From NCBI RefSeq assembly GCF_007994075.1, contig NZ_VIWU01000001.1, positions 3,038,001-3,102,000 on the forward strand: a stretch of 64,000 bases of DNA, in the 5' to 3' direction. A program made the translations under genes and the position numbers. The notes beneath the pieces were generated by a model. It ran no database searches, was not told the DNA's origin, and saw only the letters and a program-made list of their open reading frames with translations. Source of the DNA: Pseudonocardia hierapolitana. Its GTDB lineage: Bacteria; Actinomycetota; Actinomycetes; Mycobacteriales; Pseudonocardiaceae. Shown piece after piece: positions 1 through 8,905 of the stretch (positions are counted from its first letter, which is position 1; each line of letters opens with the position of its first letter).

Positions 1-2
1 GG

Positions 3-2021
3 CGCGACTTCGGCTCCGACGGGCAGCTCAAGTCGTCGCGCGGCAAGGACGCGCCGCGGGCGCTGGACGAGGCGAGCGCCCGCCGGCTGGCGGAGGCCCT
101 CGAAGGCCGCGACCTCGCCGTCGAGTCGGTCGAGTCGAAGCCCTACACCCGCAAGCCGTACCCGCCGTTCATGACGTCCACGCTGCAGCAGGAGGCCGGC
201 CGCAAGCTGCGGTTCTCGGCCGACCGCACGATGCGCAGCGCGCAGCGGCTCTACGAGAACGGCTACATCACCTACCTGCGCACCGACTCCACCACGCTGT
301 CGGACACGGCCATCCAGGCCGCCCGCACCCAGGCCCGCGAGCTGTACGGCGCCGAATACGTCTCGCCGCAGCCGCGGCAGTACACGCGCAAGGTCAAGAA
401 CGCGCAGGAGGCCCACGAGGCGATCCGGCCGGCGGGCGAGACGTTCCGCACGCCCGGCGAGATCGCGGGCGAGGTCGACGGCGATGATTTCCGGCTCTAC
501 GAGCTGATCTGGCAGCGCACGGTGGCCTCCCAGATGGCCGACGCACGCGGCACCACCGTGAGCGTCCGGATCGCCGGCACGGCCGCCACCGGCGAGGACG
601 TCACGTTCGCCGCGTCCGGTCGCACGATCACGTTCCCCGGCTTCCTCAAGGCCTACGTCGAGACCCTCGACGAAGGCAGCGACGGCCAGGCCGACGACGC
701 CGAGTCCCGGCTGCCCGAGCTCACGCAGGGGCAGCCGCTCACGGCGGCGGAGCTGACGCCGGAGGGGCACACCACGAACCCGCCGGCGCGCTACACCGAG
801 CCGAGCCTGATCAAGGCGCTCGAGGACCTCGGGATCGGCCGCCCGTCGACCTACTCGTCGATCATCAAGACCATCCAGGACCGCGGCTACGTCTGGAAGA
901 AGGGCCAGGCGCTGGTGCCGTCTTGGATCGCGTTCGCCGTGGTCGGCCTGCTCGAGCACCACTTCGGGCGGCTGGTCGACTACGACTTCACCGCCGCGAT
1001 GGAGGACGAGCTCGACGCGATCGCGCAGGGCACCCAGCACCGCACCGACTGGCTGTCGGGCTTCTACTTCGGCGCCGACCAGGGCCGGGAGGGCTCGGTC
1101 GCACGCTCCGGTGGGCTGAAGAAGCTCGTGGGCGTCAACCTCGAGGAGATCGACGCCCGCGAGATCAACTCCGTGCCGGTGTTCGACGACGTCGTGGTGC
1201 GCGTGGGCCGCTACGGGCCGTACCTGGAGCGCGTGCGCGACGGGCAGTCGCAGCGGGCCAACCTGCCCGACGACCTGCCGCCCGACGAGCTCACCCCCGA
1301 GGTGGCCGAGCAGCTGTTCTCGGTGCCGCAGGAGGGCCGCTCGCTCGGCGTCGACCCGGTCACCGGACACGAGATCGTGGCCAAGGAGGGCCGCTACGGG
1401 CCCTACGTCACGGAGATCCTCCCTGACACCGAGGCGACGGCCGAGACCAACGGCAACGGCAAGAAGAAGGCCGCCGCGAAGCCCAAGCCCCGCACGAGCT
1501 CGCTGTTCAAGTCGATGACCACCGAGTCCGTCACGCTCGATGACGCGCTGCGGCTGCTCTCGCTGCCCCGGCTCGTGGGCACCGACCCGGAGAGCGGTGA
1601 GGAGATCACCGCCCAGAACGGCCGCTACGGGCCGTACCTGAAGAAGGGCACCGATTCGCGCTCGCTCGCAGGCGAGGAGCAGCTCTTCACGGTCACGCTC
1701 GACGAGGCGCTGGAGCTGTACAAGCAGCCCAAGCAGCGGGGCAGGCGCACCGCCGCGGCCACCCCGCCGCTGCGCGAGCTCGGCAAGGACTCGGCCACCG
1801 GGAAGCCGATGGTGATCAAGGACGGGCGGTTCGGCCCGTACGTCACCGACGGCGAGACCAACGCGTCCCTGCGCAAGGGCGACGACGTCGAGAAGATCAC
1901 CGACGAGCGCGCGAGCGAGCTGCTGGCCGAGCGGCGCGCGAAGGCCGGCACGACGACGAAGAAGGCCCCCGCACGCAGGAAGGCGGCGCCGCGGAAGGCC
2001 AAGGCCGAGACGACCGGCTGA
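3..2021 (+). CDS. topA: DNA topoisomerase I, C-terminal part (5' truncated by window edge)
   Basis: Type IA topoisomerase that relaxes negatively supercoiled DNA through a 5'-phosphotyrosine intermediate. The frame is open from base 3 and has no stop before 2019-2021, so the gene starts upstream of the window; the ATG at 171 is internal. The active-site region is visible as GYITYLRTDSTTLS, where the Tyr after the IT pair is the family nucleophile. After the catalytic core come several repeats built on GRYGPYL or GRFGPYV, as in actinobacterial TopA C-terminal domains, and the protein ends in a Lys/Ala-rich basic tail. The tail type is known from mycobacterial TopA, where it promotes strand passage. 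A hairpin follows at 2045-2069. Confidence 0.96.
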   Translation, partial: RDFGSDGQLKSSRGKDAPRALDEASARRLAEALEGRDLAVESVESKPYTRKPYPPFMTSTLQQEAGRKLRFSADRTMRSAQRLYENGYITYLRTDSTTLSDTAIQAARTQARELYGAEYVSPQPRQYTRKVKNAQEAHEAIRPAGETFRTPGEIAGEVDGDDFRLYELIWQRTVASQMADARGTTVSVRIAGTAATGEDVTFAASGRTITFPGFLKAYVETLDEGSDGQADDAESRLPELTQGQPLTAAELTPEGHTTNPPARYTEPSLIKALEDLGIGRPSTYSSIIKTIQDRGYVWKKGQALVPSWIAFAVVGLLEHHFGRLVDYDFTAAMEDELDAIAQGTQHRTDWLSGFYFGADQGREGSVARSGGLKKLVGVNLEEIDAREINSVPVFDDVVVRVGRYGPYLERVRDGQSQRANLPDDLPPDELTPEVAEQLFSVPQEGRSLGVDPVTGHEIVAKEGRYGPYVTEILPDTEATAETNGNGKKKAAAKPKPRTSSLFKSMTTESVTLDDALRLLSLPRLVGTDPESGEEITAQNGRYGPYLKKGTDSRSLAGEEQLFTVTLDEALELYKQPKQRGRRTAAATPPLRELGKDSATGKPMVIKDGRFGPYVTDGETNASLRKGDDVEKITDERASELLAERRAKAGTTTKKAPARRKAAPRKAKAETTG

Positions 2022-2044
2022 CCGCGAGTCCGGCATCCCGACCC

Positions 2045-2069
2045 GGCGAGTCCGGCATCCGGACTCGCC
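2045..2069. terminator. Convergent terminator hairpin between topA and the YqeY gene
   Basis: An 11-bp perfect stem (2045-2055 with 2059-2069) with a 3-nt loop lies between two convergent genes. There is no U-tract, which is usual in high-GC actinobacteria. It can serve both strands. Confidence 0.6.
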
Positions 2070-2073
2070 GCGG

Positions 2074-2544
2074 TCAGGCGGTGAGCAGGCCCTTGACCGC
2101 CGCTGCGAGGCGCTTGCCGTCGGCGCGCCCCGCGGCGGCCGCCGACGCGTGCTTCATCACCTGGCCCATCTGCCGCGGCCCCGGCCGCTCGCCGAGCTCG
2201 GCCGCGGCCTGTTCGACGGCCGCGCGTGCGATCCCGGCCAGCTCCTCGTCGGAGAGCTGCGCGGGCAGGTAGCGGGCCAGTACCTCGCCCTCGGCGCGCT
2301 CCTGGGCGGCGAGTTCGTCTCGGCCCGCTCCGGCGAACGCCTCGGCCGACTCGGCACGCTTCTTGGCCTCCTTGCGGATGATCGCGAGCACCTCGGCGTC
2401 GTCGAGCTCCCGCGCCGCATCCCCGGCCACCTCGGCGTTGCCGATGGCCGTCAGCGTCATCCGGAGGGTGGCCTTGACCAGCTCGTCCTTGGACTTCATC
2501 GCCGCGGTCAGATCGGACCGCAGCTGCTCCTTGAGAGTGCTCAC
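2074..2544 (-). CDS. GatB/YqeY domain-containing protein
   Basis: 156-residue YqeY-family protein, related to the C-terminal tRNA-binding tail domain of GatB amidotransferase. Visible family features are the N-terminal LKEQLRSDLTAAMK helix, the RYLPAQLSDEEL segment and the GPRQMGQVMKH segment near the C-terminus. The GTG at 2544 gives the usual length (about 150 residues); the longer open frame upstream runs antisense through the next gene and is spurious. It is convergent with topA and divergent from the metallophosphoesterase. YqeY proteins are thought to act on tRNA or translation quality, but the role in actinobacteria is not established. Confidence 0.9.
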   Translation of the reverse strand: MSTLKEQLRSDLTAAMKSKDELVKATLRMTLTAIGNAEVAGDAARELDDAEVLAIIRKEAKKRAESAEAFAGAGRDELAAQERAEGEVLARYLPAQLSDEELAGIARAAVEQAAAELGERPGPRQMGQVMKHASAAAAGRADGKRLAAAVKGLLTA

Positions 2545-2589
2545 GGGAGCGCACGCTAATGCACTCCCCACCCGTCGTACCCTGCAGTC

Positions 2590-3528
2590 GTGAACAGCTG
2601 GGCTCGGCTCGCGCTCGGCGCGACCACCACCGGTGCGGCCACCCTCGCCTACGCGGCCGGCATCGAGCGCCGCCGGTGGACCCTCCGGGAGAACACGCTC
2701 CCGGTGCTGGCCTCGGGCGCGCGGCCGCTGCGCGTGCTGCACGTCTCGGACCTGCACCTCACACCCCGCCAGTTCAGCAAGCAGCGCTGGGTCGCCCGGC
2801 TGGCCGAGCTGGAACCCGATCTCGTCGTCAACACCGGCGACAACCTCGCCCATCCACGTGCCGTGCCCGCCGCCATGGCCGCGCTCGGCCCGCTGCTCGA
2901 CCTGCCCGGCCTCTTCGTGTTCGGCAGCAACGACTACTTCGGACCGAGACCCAAGAACCCGGCCCGCTACCTGGTGAAGAGCTCCCGTCGCAGCCACGGG
3001 GAGCCGCTGCCGTGGCGCGACCTGCGGGCCGCGCTCCTGGAGCGGGGCTGGCACGACGCCACCCACGCCCGCATCGACCTCACCGTCGCCGGGATCGAGG
3101 TCGCCGCGGCCGGTGTGGACGACCCGCATCTGGGCCTCGACCGCTACGACCGCGTCGCAGGCCGCCGCGAGAGCGCAGGCCTGCGCCTGGGCCTCACCCA
3201 CTCCCCCGAGCCACGGGTCCTCGACCGGTTCGCCGCCGACGGCTACGACCTCGTGCTCGCCGGCCACACGCACGGCGGCCAGCTGCGCGTTCCCGGCATC
3301 GGTGCGCTCGTCACGAACTGCGGCCTCGACCGCTCCCGCGCCCGCGGCGCGTCCCGCTGGGGCGCCCACACGTGGCTGCACGTCTCGGCCGGGCTGGGCA
3401 CGTCCCCCTTCGCCCCGGTGCGCTTCGCCTGCCCGCCGGAGGCCACCCTGCTCACCCTCGTTCCCCGGTTGTCGCTCGCATCCGCGGCTCGGGCCACCCC
3501 TGCGTCGGCGCCTGTGGACGTCGGCTAG
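2590..3528 (+). CDS. Metallophosphoesterase (calcineurin-like)
   Basis: 312-residue calcineurin-fold phosphoesterase. The metal-binding motifs appear in order: HVSDLHL (D-x-H), VNTGDN (GD), GSNDYF (GNxD-like), THSPEP (H) and AGHTHGGQ (GHxH). The first 22 residues are hydrophobic and could be a signal anchor, which is common in this YkuE-like branch. The GTG start at 2590 lies 45 bp from the divergent YqeY gene. Substrate unknown; related proteins act on phospholipid or nucleotide phosphodiesters. It sits directly upstream of tRNA-Pro, outside the island region. Confidence 0.9.
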   Translation: MNSWARLALGATTTGAATLAYAAGIERRRWTLRENTLPVLASGARPLRVLHVSDLHLTPRQFSKQRWVARLAELEPDLVVNTGDNLAHPRAVPAAMAALGPLLDLPGLFVFGSNDYFGPRPKNPARYLVKSSRRSHGEPLPWRDLRAALLERGWHDATHARIDLTVAGIEVAAAGVDDPHLGLDRYDRVAGRRESAGLRLGLTHSPEPRVLDRFAADGYDLVLAGHTHGGQLRVPGIGALVTNCGLDRSRARGASRWGAHTWLHVSAGLGTSPFAPVRFACPPEATLLTLVPRLSLASAARATPASAPVDVG

Positions 3529-3552
3529 ACTCATCGACGGCCCTCGGGCCAT

Positions 3553-3634
<82 letters not shown>

Positions 3635-3641
3635 CACCGGG

Positions 3642-3677
3642 TCAGGGCCGGTTCTCCATCGGGAGGACCGGCCCTGA
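3642..3677. terminator. Hairpin after tRNA-Pro / att copy A
   Basis: An 11-bp outer stem (3642-3652 with 3667-3677) with an inner CTCC/GGAG stem. It likely terminates tRNA-Pro transcription. Comparable hairpins follow att copies B and C, and each begins with or near GGTCAG. Confidence 0.6.
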
Positions 3678-3727
3678 TTCTGTTCTCCCGGTCGATCTGG
3701 GAGAAATCGGGGAGAAGATCTTGCCTA

Positions 3728-4015
3728 GGCAGGGCGGCGCTCGGTCCGCGCGTGAAGCTCATCGAGCACATCGGCTAGACATCGGTCCCGGGACTCGCCG
3801 CGAAGAACGTCGTCGACGTCGTCGTCGGTATCGATGACCCGGACGACGAAGCCTCCTACCGGCCAGCACTCGCCAACCTGGGCTACGACCTTCGCGTTCG
3901 CGAGCCCCAGCACCGGTGCTTTCGCGCGGGCGACCCCGACGAACCCGTCAACCTGCACTGCTACCCGCCCGACCACCCGGAGACCCGCAAGTACAGCTGG
4001 CAGTGGACCGCATAA
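3728..4015 (+). pseudogene. GrpB family (UPF0157) remnant, internal stop
   Basis: The frame from about 3728 to the TAA at 4013 reads as the middle of a GrpB-family protein (nucleotidyltransferase-like fold, function unknown). Recognisable pieces are AALGPRVKLIEHIG, TSVPGLAAKNVVDV, YRPALANLGYDLRVREP and HCYPPDHPE. The conserved Ser of the EHIGST motif is replaced by a TAG stop at 3776-3778. The N-terminus is missing at the island border and the C-terminus is short. It is a truncated, dead gene and part of the gene-fragment cluster next to tRNA-Pro. Confidence 0.8.
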
Positions 4016-4021
4016 CGCCAT

Positions 4022-4300
4022 TCACCGGCGGGCGTAGTGGGCGACGATCACGCCCTTGGTGGTCGTGACGCTCCCGGTGAGCTCGAAGTCGGTCAGCCGA
4101 GCGGCCCGTCGGACAGCCGCGTGCCACTTCCCAGGGCCAGCGGGTGGATCAGCAGCGTGTAGTCGTCGATCAGGCCGGCGGCGTGCAGGCTTCGGACCAG
4201 CGACACGCTGCCGTTGATCGACAGATCGTTGCCCGGCCGCGCCTTCAGCTCCGCCACCGTGTCGACGGCCTCGCCCCGCAGCAGGATCGACTTATGCCAC
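4022..4300 (-). pseudogene. DHFR/RibD C-terminal family reductase remnant, frameshifted
   Basis: On the minus strand the segment WHKSILLRG...DLSINGSVSLVRSL...LLIHPLALGSGTRL is the C-terminal half of a dihydrofolate-reductase-like family protein. The frame then stops at 4093. The family ending (ARLTDFELTGSVTTTKG) continues in another frame to a TGA at 4022, so a frameshift lies close to 4100. The N-terminal NADPH-binding half is absent, and at about 4300 the sequence switches to an MFS fragment on the other strand. Confidence 0.75.
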
Positions 4301-4302
4301 GC

Positions 4303-4796
4303 GTCCGCGTCGGCTACTCGCTGACCCAGGCGACCCTCGCCGCGGGCACCGTCGGCGCCTTCCAGGTCCTCGGACGGCTGGCCTGCACAACGTTGCAGCC
4401 CCGGTTCCCCGCGCAGCGCACGGCGGTCCTGCTGTTCGTCGCGCAGGCGGCCGCCCTTCCCGCCCCGCTGCTCGCCACCGGCCACGGGCCGGCAGCCACT
4501 GTCGCCGTCATCACGCTGGTCGTGTTCTTCGGCTCGGGTACGGGCTGCCCGACCTGCTGCGCGGCACCCTGCTCGTCGGCTACTACGGACCGAGCCATTA
4601 CCCCCGCATCAACGGGATAGTCGCGATCTTCGTGGTCGCCGCGCGTGCCGCCGGCCCCCTGCTCGCCGGCCTCGGCGTCGCCGCCTTCGGCGGCCACTCC
4701 GCCACCCTGGTCGGCGCGGCGGTCCTGACAGCGGTCGCCGCCTGTGCCCTGCATCGCGCTCACCGCGCGTTCACCACTGAATCGGGCGCCGGCTGA
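4303..4796 (+). pseudogene. MFS transporter remnant, frameshifted
   Basis: Hydrophobic frame from about 4303 (VGYSLTQATLAAGTVGAFQVLGR, a membrane segment and loop) runs to VVFFGSG near 4539. It resumes one frame over as GLPDLLRGTLLVGYYG...RINGIVAIFVVAARAAGPLLAG, ending at TGA 4794-4796. Together these make the last four to five membrane helices of a major facilitator transporter. The N-terminal part is missing and one frameshift is present. Confidence 0.72.
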
Positions 4797-4816
4797 ACCG
4801 GACGACCGGCGTCCGG

Positions 4817-5036
4817 TCAGGGTTGCGTTGTCGGGATCGGGAGTTCGGCCGCCACCGTCGTGCCCTCGTCCGGGTCGGTCCGGACCGAGAGCCGGCCATC
4901 CAGCACCCTCGACGAAGACCATGGAGGCGTCGATGTGCTCGGTCGATTTGGTCAGGGCCTCGGACACGAGGTAGTAGGCGGCGACCTCGATCGGCTCCGG
5001 CAGCCGTCCGCCGACCTGAACGCCCGGACCCGGCAC
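4817..5036 (-). pseudogene. Sensor histidine kinase C-terminal remnant
   Basis: The minus strand encodes GRLPEPIEVAAYYLVSEALT, which matches the N-box region of a HATPase_c domain in HisKA_3 (NarL-partner) kinases; the N-box Asn appears changed. After a frameshift comes LDGRLSVRTDPDEGTTVAAELP, the family's C-terminal end, and a TGA at 4817-4819. The ATP-binding G boxes between them are deleted. It is a small fragment of a signalling kinase and cannot be functional. Confidence 0.65.
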
Positions 5037-5070
5037 CGCTCCGGGGATCAGGAAGAGCGGCCGAATCTGA

Positions 5071-5691
5071 TCAGAGCTTGTCCACCGCCTGCTTCACCAG
5101 CACACCGACCCGGTCCTTGTCAGCGGTCGCGGGACCGCTCACCGCCACCATCACCGGTGTCCCGCCGACGACCTTCACGGCCGAGAACGTCGCGACCTCG
5201 TCCTCGGTGTAGTAGACGGCACCCTCACCGATTCCACCGACCCGTTCGGCGCCGGCCTTCTTATCCAGAATCGCCTTGATCATCTGATCAGGGGTGACCT
5301 TGTTGCCCTCGTAGACCGAGGCGACCAGCGCGGCCGCGTCTTCCCCGCCTACTGCGTAGGAACAGACGAAGGCCTGACCGCCATTGGCGAGTTTCTGCGG
5401 CGCTGCCTCCGTTCCGGTGGCCCCGGAGATCGAGAACGCCTCATCGACTTCGCTGGTCTCGACGAACGGACAGGCCCCCGTGATCTCGGCGGCCGTCCGC
5501 AGGCCGGCCGGGCTCGACTGGCCGCCCGCGCTCGGAGTGGGCTGCGCGGTCGCCGGTGCGACCGCGCTGGCGGATCCGGCGGAACTGCTCCCCGAACATG
5601 CTGACATCAACGGCAATGCAGCTGCCACGACCGTCAGCGCGGCCCAGCGGACGGAAGTCCTGACACTTTTCGACACGAAGGTATTCACCAC
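5071..5691 (-). CDS. Putative lipoprotein, unknown function
   Basis: About 206 residues, starting at one of two adjacent GTG codons (5691 or 5688). A hydrophobic signal (WAALTVVAAALPLMSAC) ends in a lipobox-like MSAC, so it is probably a lipidated exported protein. A Ser/Ala/Pro-rich linker follows, then a compact domain with two cysteines (GACPFV and FVCSYAV) that could pair. It resembles actinobacterial DUF3558-type lipoproteins in layout (CPF and C-x-Y motifs), an inference from pattern only. It is the only intact-looking gene between the fragments and the IS pair; no clear ribosome site was seen. Confidence 0.7.
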   Translation of the reverse strand: MVNTFVSKSVRTSVRWAALTVVAAALPLMSACSGSSSAGSASAVAPATAQPTPSAGGQSSPAGLRTAAEITGACPFVETSEVDEAFSISGATGTEAAPQKLANGGQAFVCSYAVGGEDAAALVASVYEGNKVTPDQMIKAILDKKAGAERVGGIGEGAVYYTEDEVATFSAVKVVGGTPVMVAVSGPATADKDRVGVLVKQAVDKL

Positions 5692-5860
5692 TATCGGTTG
5701 CTCGGAAGGATGATCGACGCAAGCTACTCCACGCGATCCACTCTCCAATCGATCACCCTTTTGGCCGCCTTTAAAGGTGCGGACGGCGGAATTATTGATG
5801 GTGCAGATGTCAGGAGTGTGACGAGTCCGTCGGGTGCCGGACGGGCGGCCTCCGGCCTAG

Positions 5861-6434
5861 TACTCCAGCCGTAGATCGTTACGCGCGTCCCTGAGCGGTC
5901 TTCTGACGCTGGTAGTGGCTTGTTCGAGCGTGGTATTGGTGGCGTCGTCGCCATCGTGACCACGCCAGCGGGCAAGCGAGGGTGCGGGTGGGTTCGACGA
6001 GGAACGTGACGAGGAGTCGCCGGATCTCGTTGCAGGTCAGCGCGATCAGCCCGGCCTGTGCGGGCTGGTCGGCGTGGGCGTGTGCGGCGATGACGGCGAG
6101 CAACGCGTGGGCGAGCATCGCGAGCAGGGTCCACCGGCGCCAGGAAGTCCATCGGCGGACCTGGTGTTGGTCGAGGCCGGCCAGGCCCTTCGCGGTCTGG
6201 AAGGACTCCTCGACGGTCCAGCGGCGGCCCGCGACCCGGACCAGCTCGCGCAGCGGCACCGGATCGGGGCTGTAGCAGCGGTAGTACGCGCACTCGCCGG
6301 TGTCGCGGCGGCGCCGCACCAGCAGCCACGAGCACGCCGACTCCGGTGACTGCGCTGGCGGGGTCAGCGTGATCAACGCCCGCGCTACGTCTGGGACCGC
6401 CACGCCGCCGAGATGACGAACTATGGCTGGAGTA
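5861..6434. mobile_element. IS701-like element, internally deleted
   Basis: A 574-bp element with 10-bp perfect terminal repeats TACTCCAGCC/GGCTGGAGTA, flanked on both sides by CTAG (5857-5860 and 6435-6438). CTAG fits the 4-bp YTAR target duplication known for the IS701 family. Only the C-terminal part of the transposase is left inside, so the copy is non-autonomous. Confidence 0.75.
5879..6403 (-). pseudogene. IS701-family transposase, C-terminal fragment
   Basis: Up to 174 codons retaining AYYRCYSPDPVPL, RVAGRRWTVEESFQTAKGLAGLDQHQVRRW and the hydrophobic helix after it. These are the region of the last catalytic Glu (VEESF) and the C-terminus of IS701 transposases. The first two catalytic Asp residues and the N-terminal domain are missing. 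A separate N-terminal IS701 fragment lies at 8722-8905 but is not part of this element, whose two ends are intact. Confidence 0.8.
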
Positions 6435-6438
6435 CTAG

Positions 6439-7473
6439 GAGCTGTTTAAGAAGTGTCGCTGGCCAGGGGGCGTAGCCAGATGTCGATGGCGGCGACCTGG
6501 ACGGTTGCGGCGTAGCACAGCAAGAGTTTGTCGTAGCGGGTAGCGACCGCACAGTAGTGTTTGAGCAGGTTGATGCCGCATTCGACGGCGTGCCGGTCGC
6601 GGTAAGCTTCCGGATCGAACACCGGTGGGCGCCCGCCGCGTGAGCCGCGCTTGGTCCGGTTCGCGGCCTGGTCGGCCTTGACCGGGATGGTCCCGGGATG
6701 CGGCGGCAGCGCAGGTAGGCGCGGTTCGCGCGCGAGGAGTAGGCATTGTCGGCCAGCACCCGATCCGGGCGGGTGCGCGGGCGCCCGGGCCCGAGGCGGG
6801 GCACCCGGATCTGCTCGAGCACCGGCACGAACTGTGGACTGTCACCGCGCTGGCCGGCGGTGAACACCAGCGCGAGGGGTTTGCGGCCCTGCTCACACGC
6901 GAGGTCGATCTTGGTGGTGAGGCCGCCTCGGGAACGGCCCAGCCCGTGATCGGCCGGTTCCGGGCCGGGCGGCTCGACCTGCTGATCAGGGTGGTGGCGG
7001 GCGCCGGCGGCGTGCTGGTGGGCCCGGTTGATCGTGGCGTCCACCGACACCTGCCAGGTGATCAGCCCGGCGGCGTCGGCGAAGCCCTGCAGGGTGATCT
7101 GGATCCGGGTCCAGATCCCGTCGAGCTGCCAGCGGCGGAACAGCCCGTAGATCGACTGCCAGTGGCCGTAGCGCTCGGGAACGTCGCGCCAGGGCGCGCC
7201 GTCCCGGACCCGCCAGCGGATGCCGTCCAGCAGTTGGCGGCGGCTCCACTTCGGTGGCCGACCAGGGCGTTTCCCCTTCGGCAGCAGCGGCGCCACGATC
7301 CGCCACTGCCGGTCGGTCAGGTCTTTGCATGCTCCGATCGATAGGCTGGCCAACGAGGTCTCCGGACAGATGATGATCTTCTTCGTCGTTGATCCACCTA
7401 CCGGAGACCTCACTCATCTCCAGGCACCGACACACCCCGCGCCGAGCCAGCGCGACGACTTCCTAAACAGCTC
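6439..7473. mobile_element. IS5-family (IS427-type) insertion sequence
   Basis: About 1035 bp with terminal inverted repeats GAGCTGTTTAAGAAGT and GAGCTGTTTAGGAAGT (15 of 16 match). It is flanked by CTAG at 6435-6438 and 7474-7477, so it inserted into the CTAG abutting the IS701-like copy. Confidence 0.82.
6446..7413 (-). pseudogene. IS5-family transposase, frameshifted
   Basis: DDE transposase of the IS427 subgroup. The N-terminal part DLTDRQWRIVAPLLPKGKRPGRP is the DUF4096-type DNA-binding segment. The first catalytic Asp is in VSVDATINRAHQH and the second in VLADNAYSSRANR. Just after AYLRCR, near 6705, the family sequence jumps one frame (TIPVKADQAANRTKRGSRGG, RHAVECGINLLKHY, IDIWLRPLA) and ends at TAA 6446-6448. 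The catalytic Glu (VECGIN) is therefore outside the open frame. The break is too late to be the usual programmed frameshift of IS427-type elements, so the copy is probably inactive. The start is uncertain; GTG 7413 is one option. Confidence 0.78.
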
Positions 7474-7654
7474 CTAGCTAGCGAGGGGTATCGGCGTCGG
7501 CAGCTCCAGGAACTACGGTGAGCACGATTCGTACCCTCCCGACCGGCGTAGGCGCGCCGATCTTGCTTGATCGCCTCAAGATCGCCGGAAGGGTACGCCC
7601 CCGGTAATCCAGAGATTCCAATCATTGCTCCCGGAAGGTCATAGGTTCTCAGTC

Positions 7655-8635
7655 ATGGACAGAGACGATGCGACCCACCAAGATGAGCCGACCGGCAGCG
7701 ACTGGAGAGAGAGCAGATTCTTCCAACGTCGGCCCTCCACGGATGCTCTCGCCTGGGCTGCGGCGTCTATAGGTGAGGGCAGTCGCATCGTCGGGCATCG
7801 CCGATTGACCGGTGGCGTCAACTCTGCCGTCCATCGCTTGACGGTTGAGCGACACGACACACGAACCACTGTGGTATTGCGGCAGTACCCGCCGGGCAAG
7901 GCGGCGCTTCGGGCCGCCATGGAGAAGGAAATCGTCAACTTAAACGTGGTGGCAGGAAGCGGGCTTCCGGTGCCGAGGATTCTGGCGGCTGATGTTGCCG
8001 GCGTTGCCACGAAGGGTGCGCCCTCTCTGCTGATGACACGGTTACCTGGCCGCATTCACCTGAATCCGGCGGAGCACGGGTCGTGGATAGCGAGGATCGC
8101 AGAGTTCGCCGCCCTACTGCATTCCGTCGACCTTCCAGCGCCGACTTTTCGGCCTTGGACTGACTCGTGGATCGCACCTCTTGGTCGTTTTCGGGTGCCA
8201 GACGGCGCGCAGCGGCCTGAAGTGTGGAAGGCAGCCTTCAATGTCATGGAAGCACCACCACCTAAGGATGGTGACGTCTTCCTGCACTGCGACTACCTAC
8301 CTGTCAATCTGCTTTGGTCGCGCGGCAAGATCACGGGACTCACCGACTGGAATGGAATTCACCGAGGATCTCGTGCCATCGACGTCGGACAGTGTCGGCG
8401 ATACCTGACTTCACTTTATTCGCCTAATTGGGCCGAGCGGCTCCGGTTGCTGTACGAATCAATCGCGGGCGCAACTCTCGACCCGTGGTGGGACTTGTAC
8501 ACCCTGCTTCACCATGATGACAAGGGACCCAAGTTGATTCGCCGCCAGGTTGCAGGGCGCCGCCCAGTCGATGTGTCTGGCATGACGGCTCGTGTCGAGG
8601 TCGCCGTAGAGAAGGCGCTGCAGCGCCTCGGTTAA
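7655..8635 (+). CDS. Aminoglycoside phosphotransferase (APH) family protein
   Basis: 326 residues from the ATG at 7655 (an upstream TTG at 7625 is also in frame). The kinase-like fold is marked by the N-terminal RLTGGVNSAVHRL, the Brenner-type catalytic loop FLHCDYLPVNLLW (H-x-D-x3-x-N) and GLTDWN as the metal-binding Asp. Such proteins phosphorylate antibiotics or small metabolites; the substrate cannot be read from the sequence. Base use looks less GC-rich than in the flanking chromosomal genes, which fits acquisition with the island. It is the main intact cargo gene of the tRNA-Pro region. Confidence 0.85.
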   Translation: MDRDDATHQDEPTGSDWRESRFFQRRPSTDALAWAAASIGEGSRIVGHRRLTGGVNSAVHRLTVERHDTRTTVVLRQYPPGKAALRAAMEKEIVNLNVVAGSGLPVPRILAADVAGVATKGAPSLLMTRLPGRIHLNPAEHGSWIARIAEFAALLHSVDLPAPTFRPWTDSWIAPLGRFRVPDGAQRPEVWKAAFNVMEAPPPKDGDVFLHCDYLPVNLLWSRGKITGLTDWNGIHRGSRAIDVGQCRRYLTSLYSPNWAERLRLLYESIAGATLDPWWDLYTLLHHDDKGPKLIRRQVAGRRPVDVSGMTARVEVAVEKALQRLG

Positions 8636-8721
8636 TACTGCAATGGCGGTCCGTGGGCCATGAGGGTCGGTGGACGCGGTGGCGGTAGTGGTTGGCGCAG
8701 ACATGGTGTTGTCGTCGGCGG

Positions 8722-8905
8722 CGCCAAGTCGACCCCGATGCACATCGCGGCCTCCGAGTAGGTGCTGCATCCCGTGCGGATCGCTGTCCCCGGCGTGCTC
8801 GGCGATCGTCCAGCAGTTCTTGCGCGGCAGGTCGGCCAGCGGCCCGAGCACGAACTTCCGGGCCCGACGGCGCGTCTCGACCCGGGTGAACCCCAGCCAT
8901 CCGAT
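8722..8905 (-). pseudogene. IS701-family transposase, N-terminal fragment
   Basis: Minus-strand frame reads GFTRVETRRRARKFVLGPLADLPRKN, then CWTIAEHAGDSDPHGMQHLL. This is the characteristic N-terminal block of IS701-family transposases (RFxRxExRRR and DLPRKNCWTIAExAG). Homology ends abruptly at about 8722 and nothing of the catalytic domain follows, so this is a stub from another lost element. Confidence 0.75.

Noticed and set aside
5857..8905. One IS701 element split by the IS5-type insertion, with its N-terminus at 8722
   Set aside because: The 5861-6434 copy has both of its own ends and flanking CTAG, so the 8722 stub must come from another copy.
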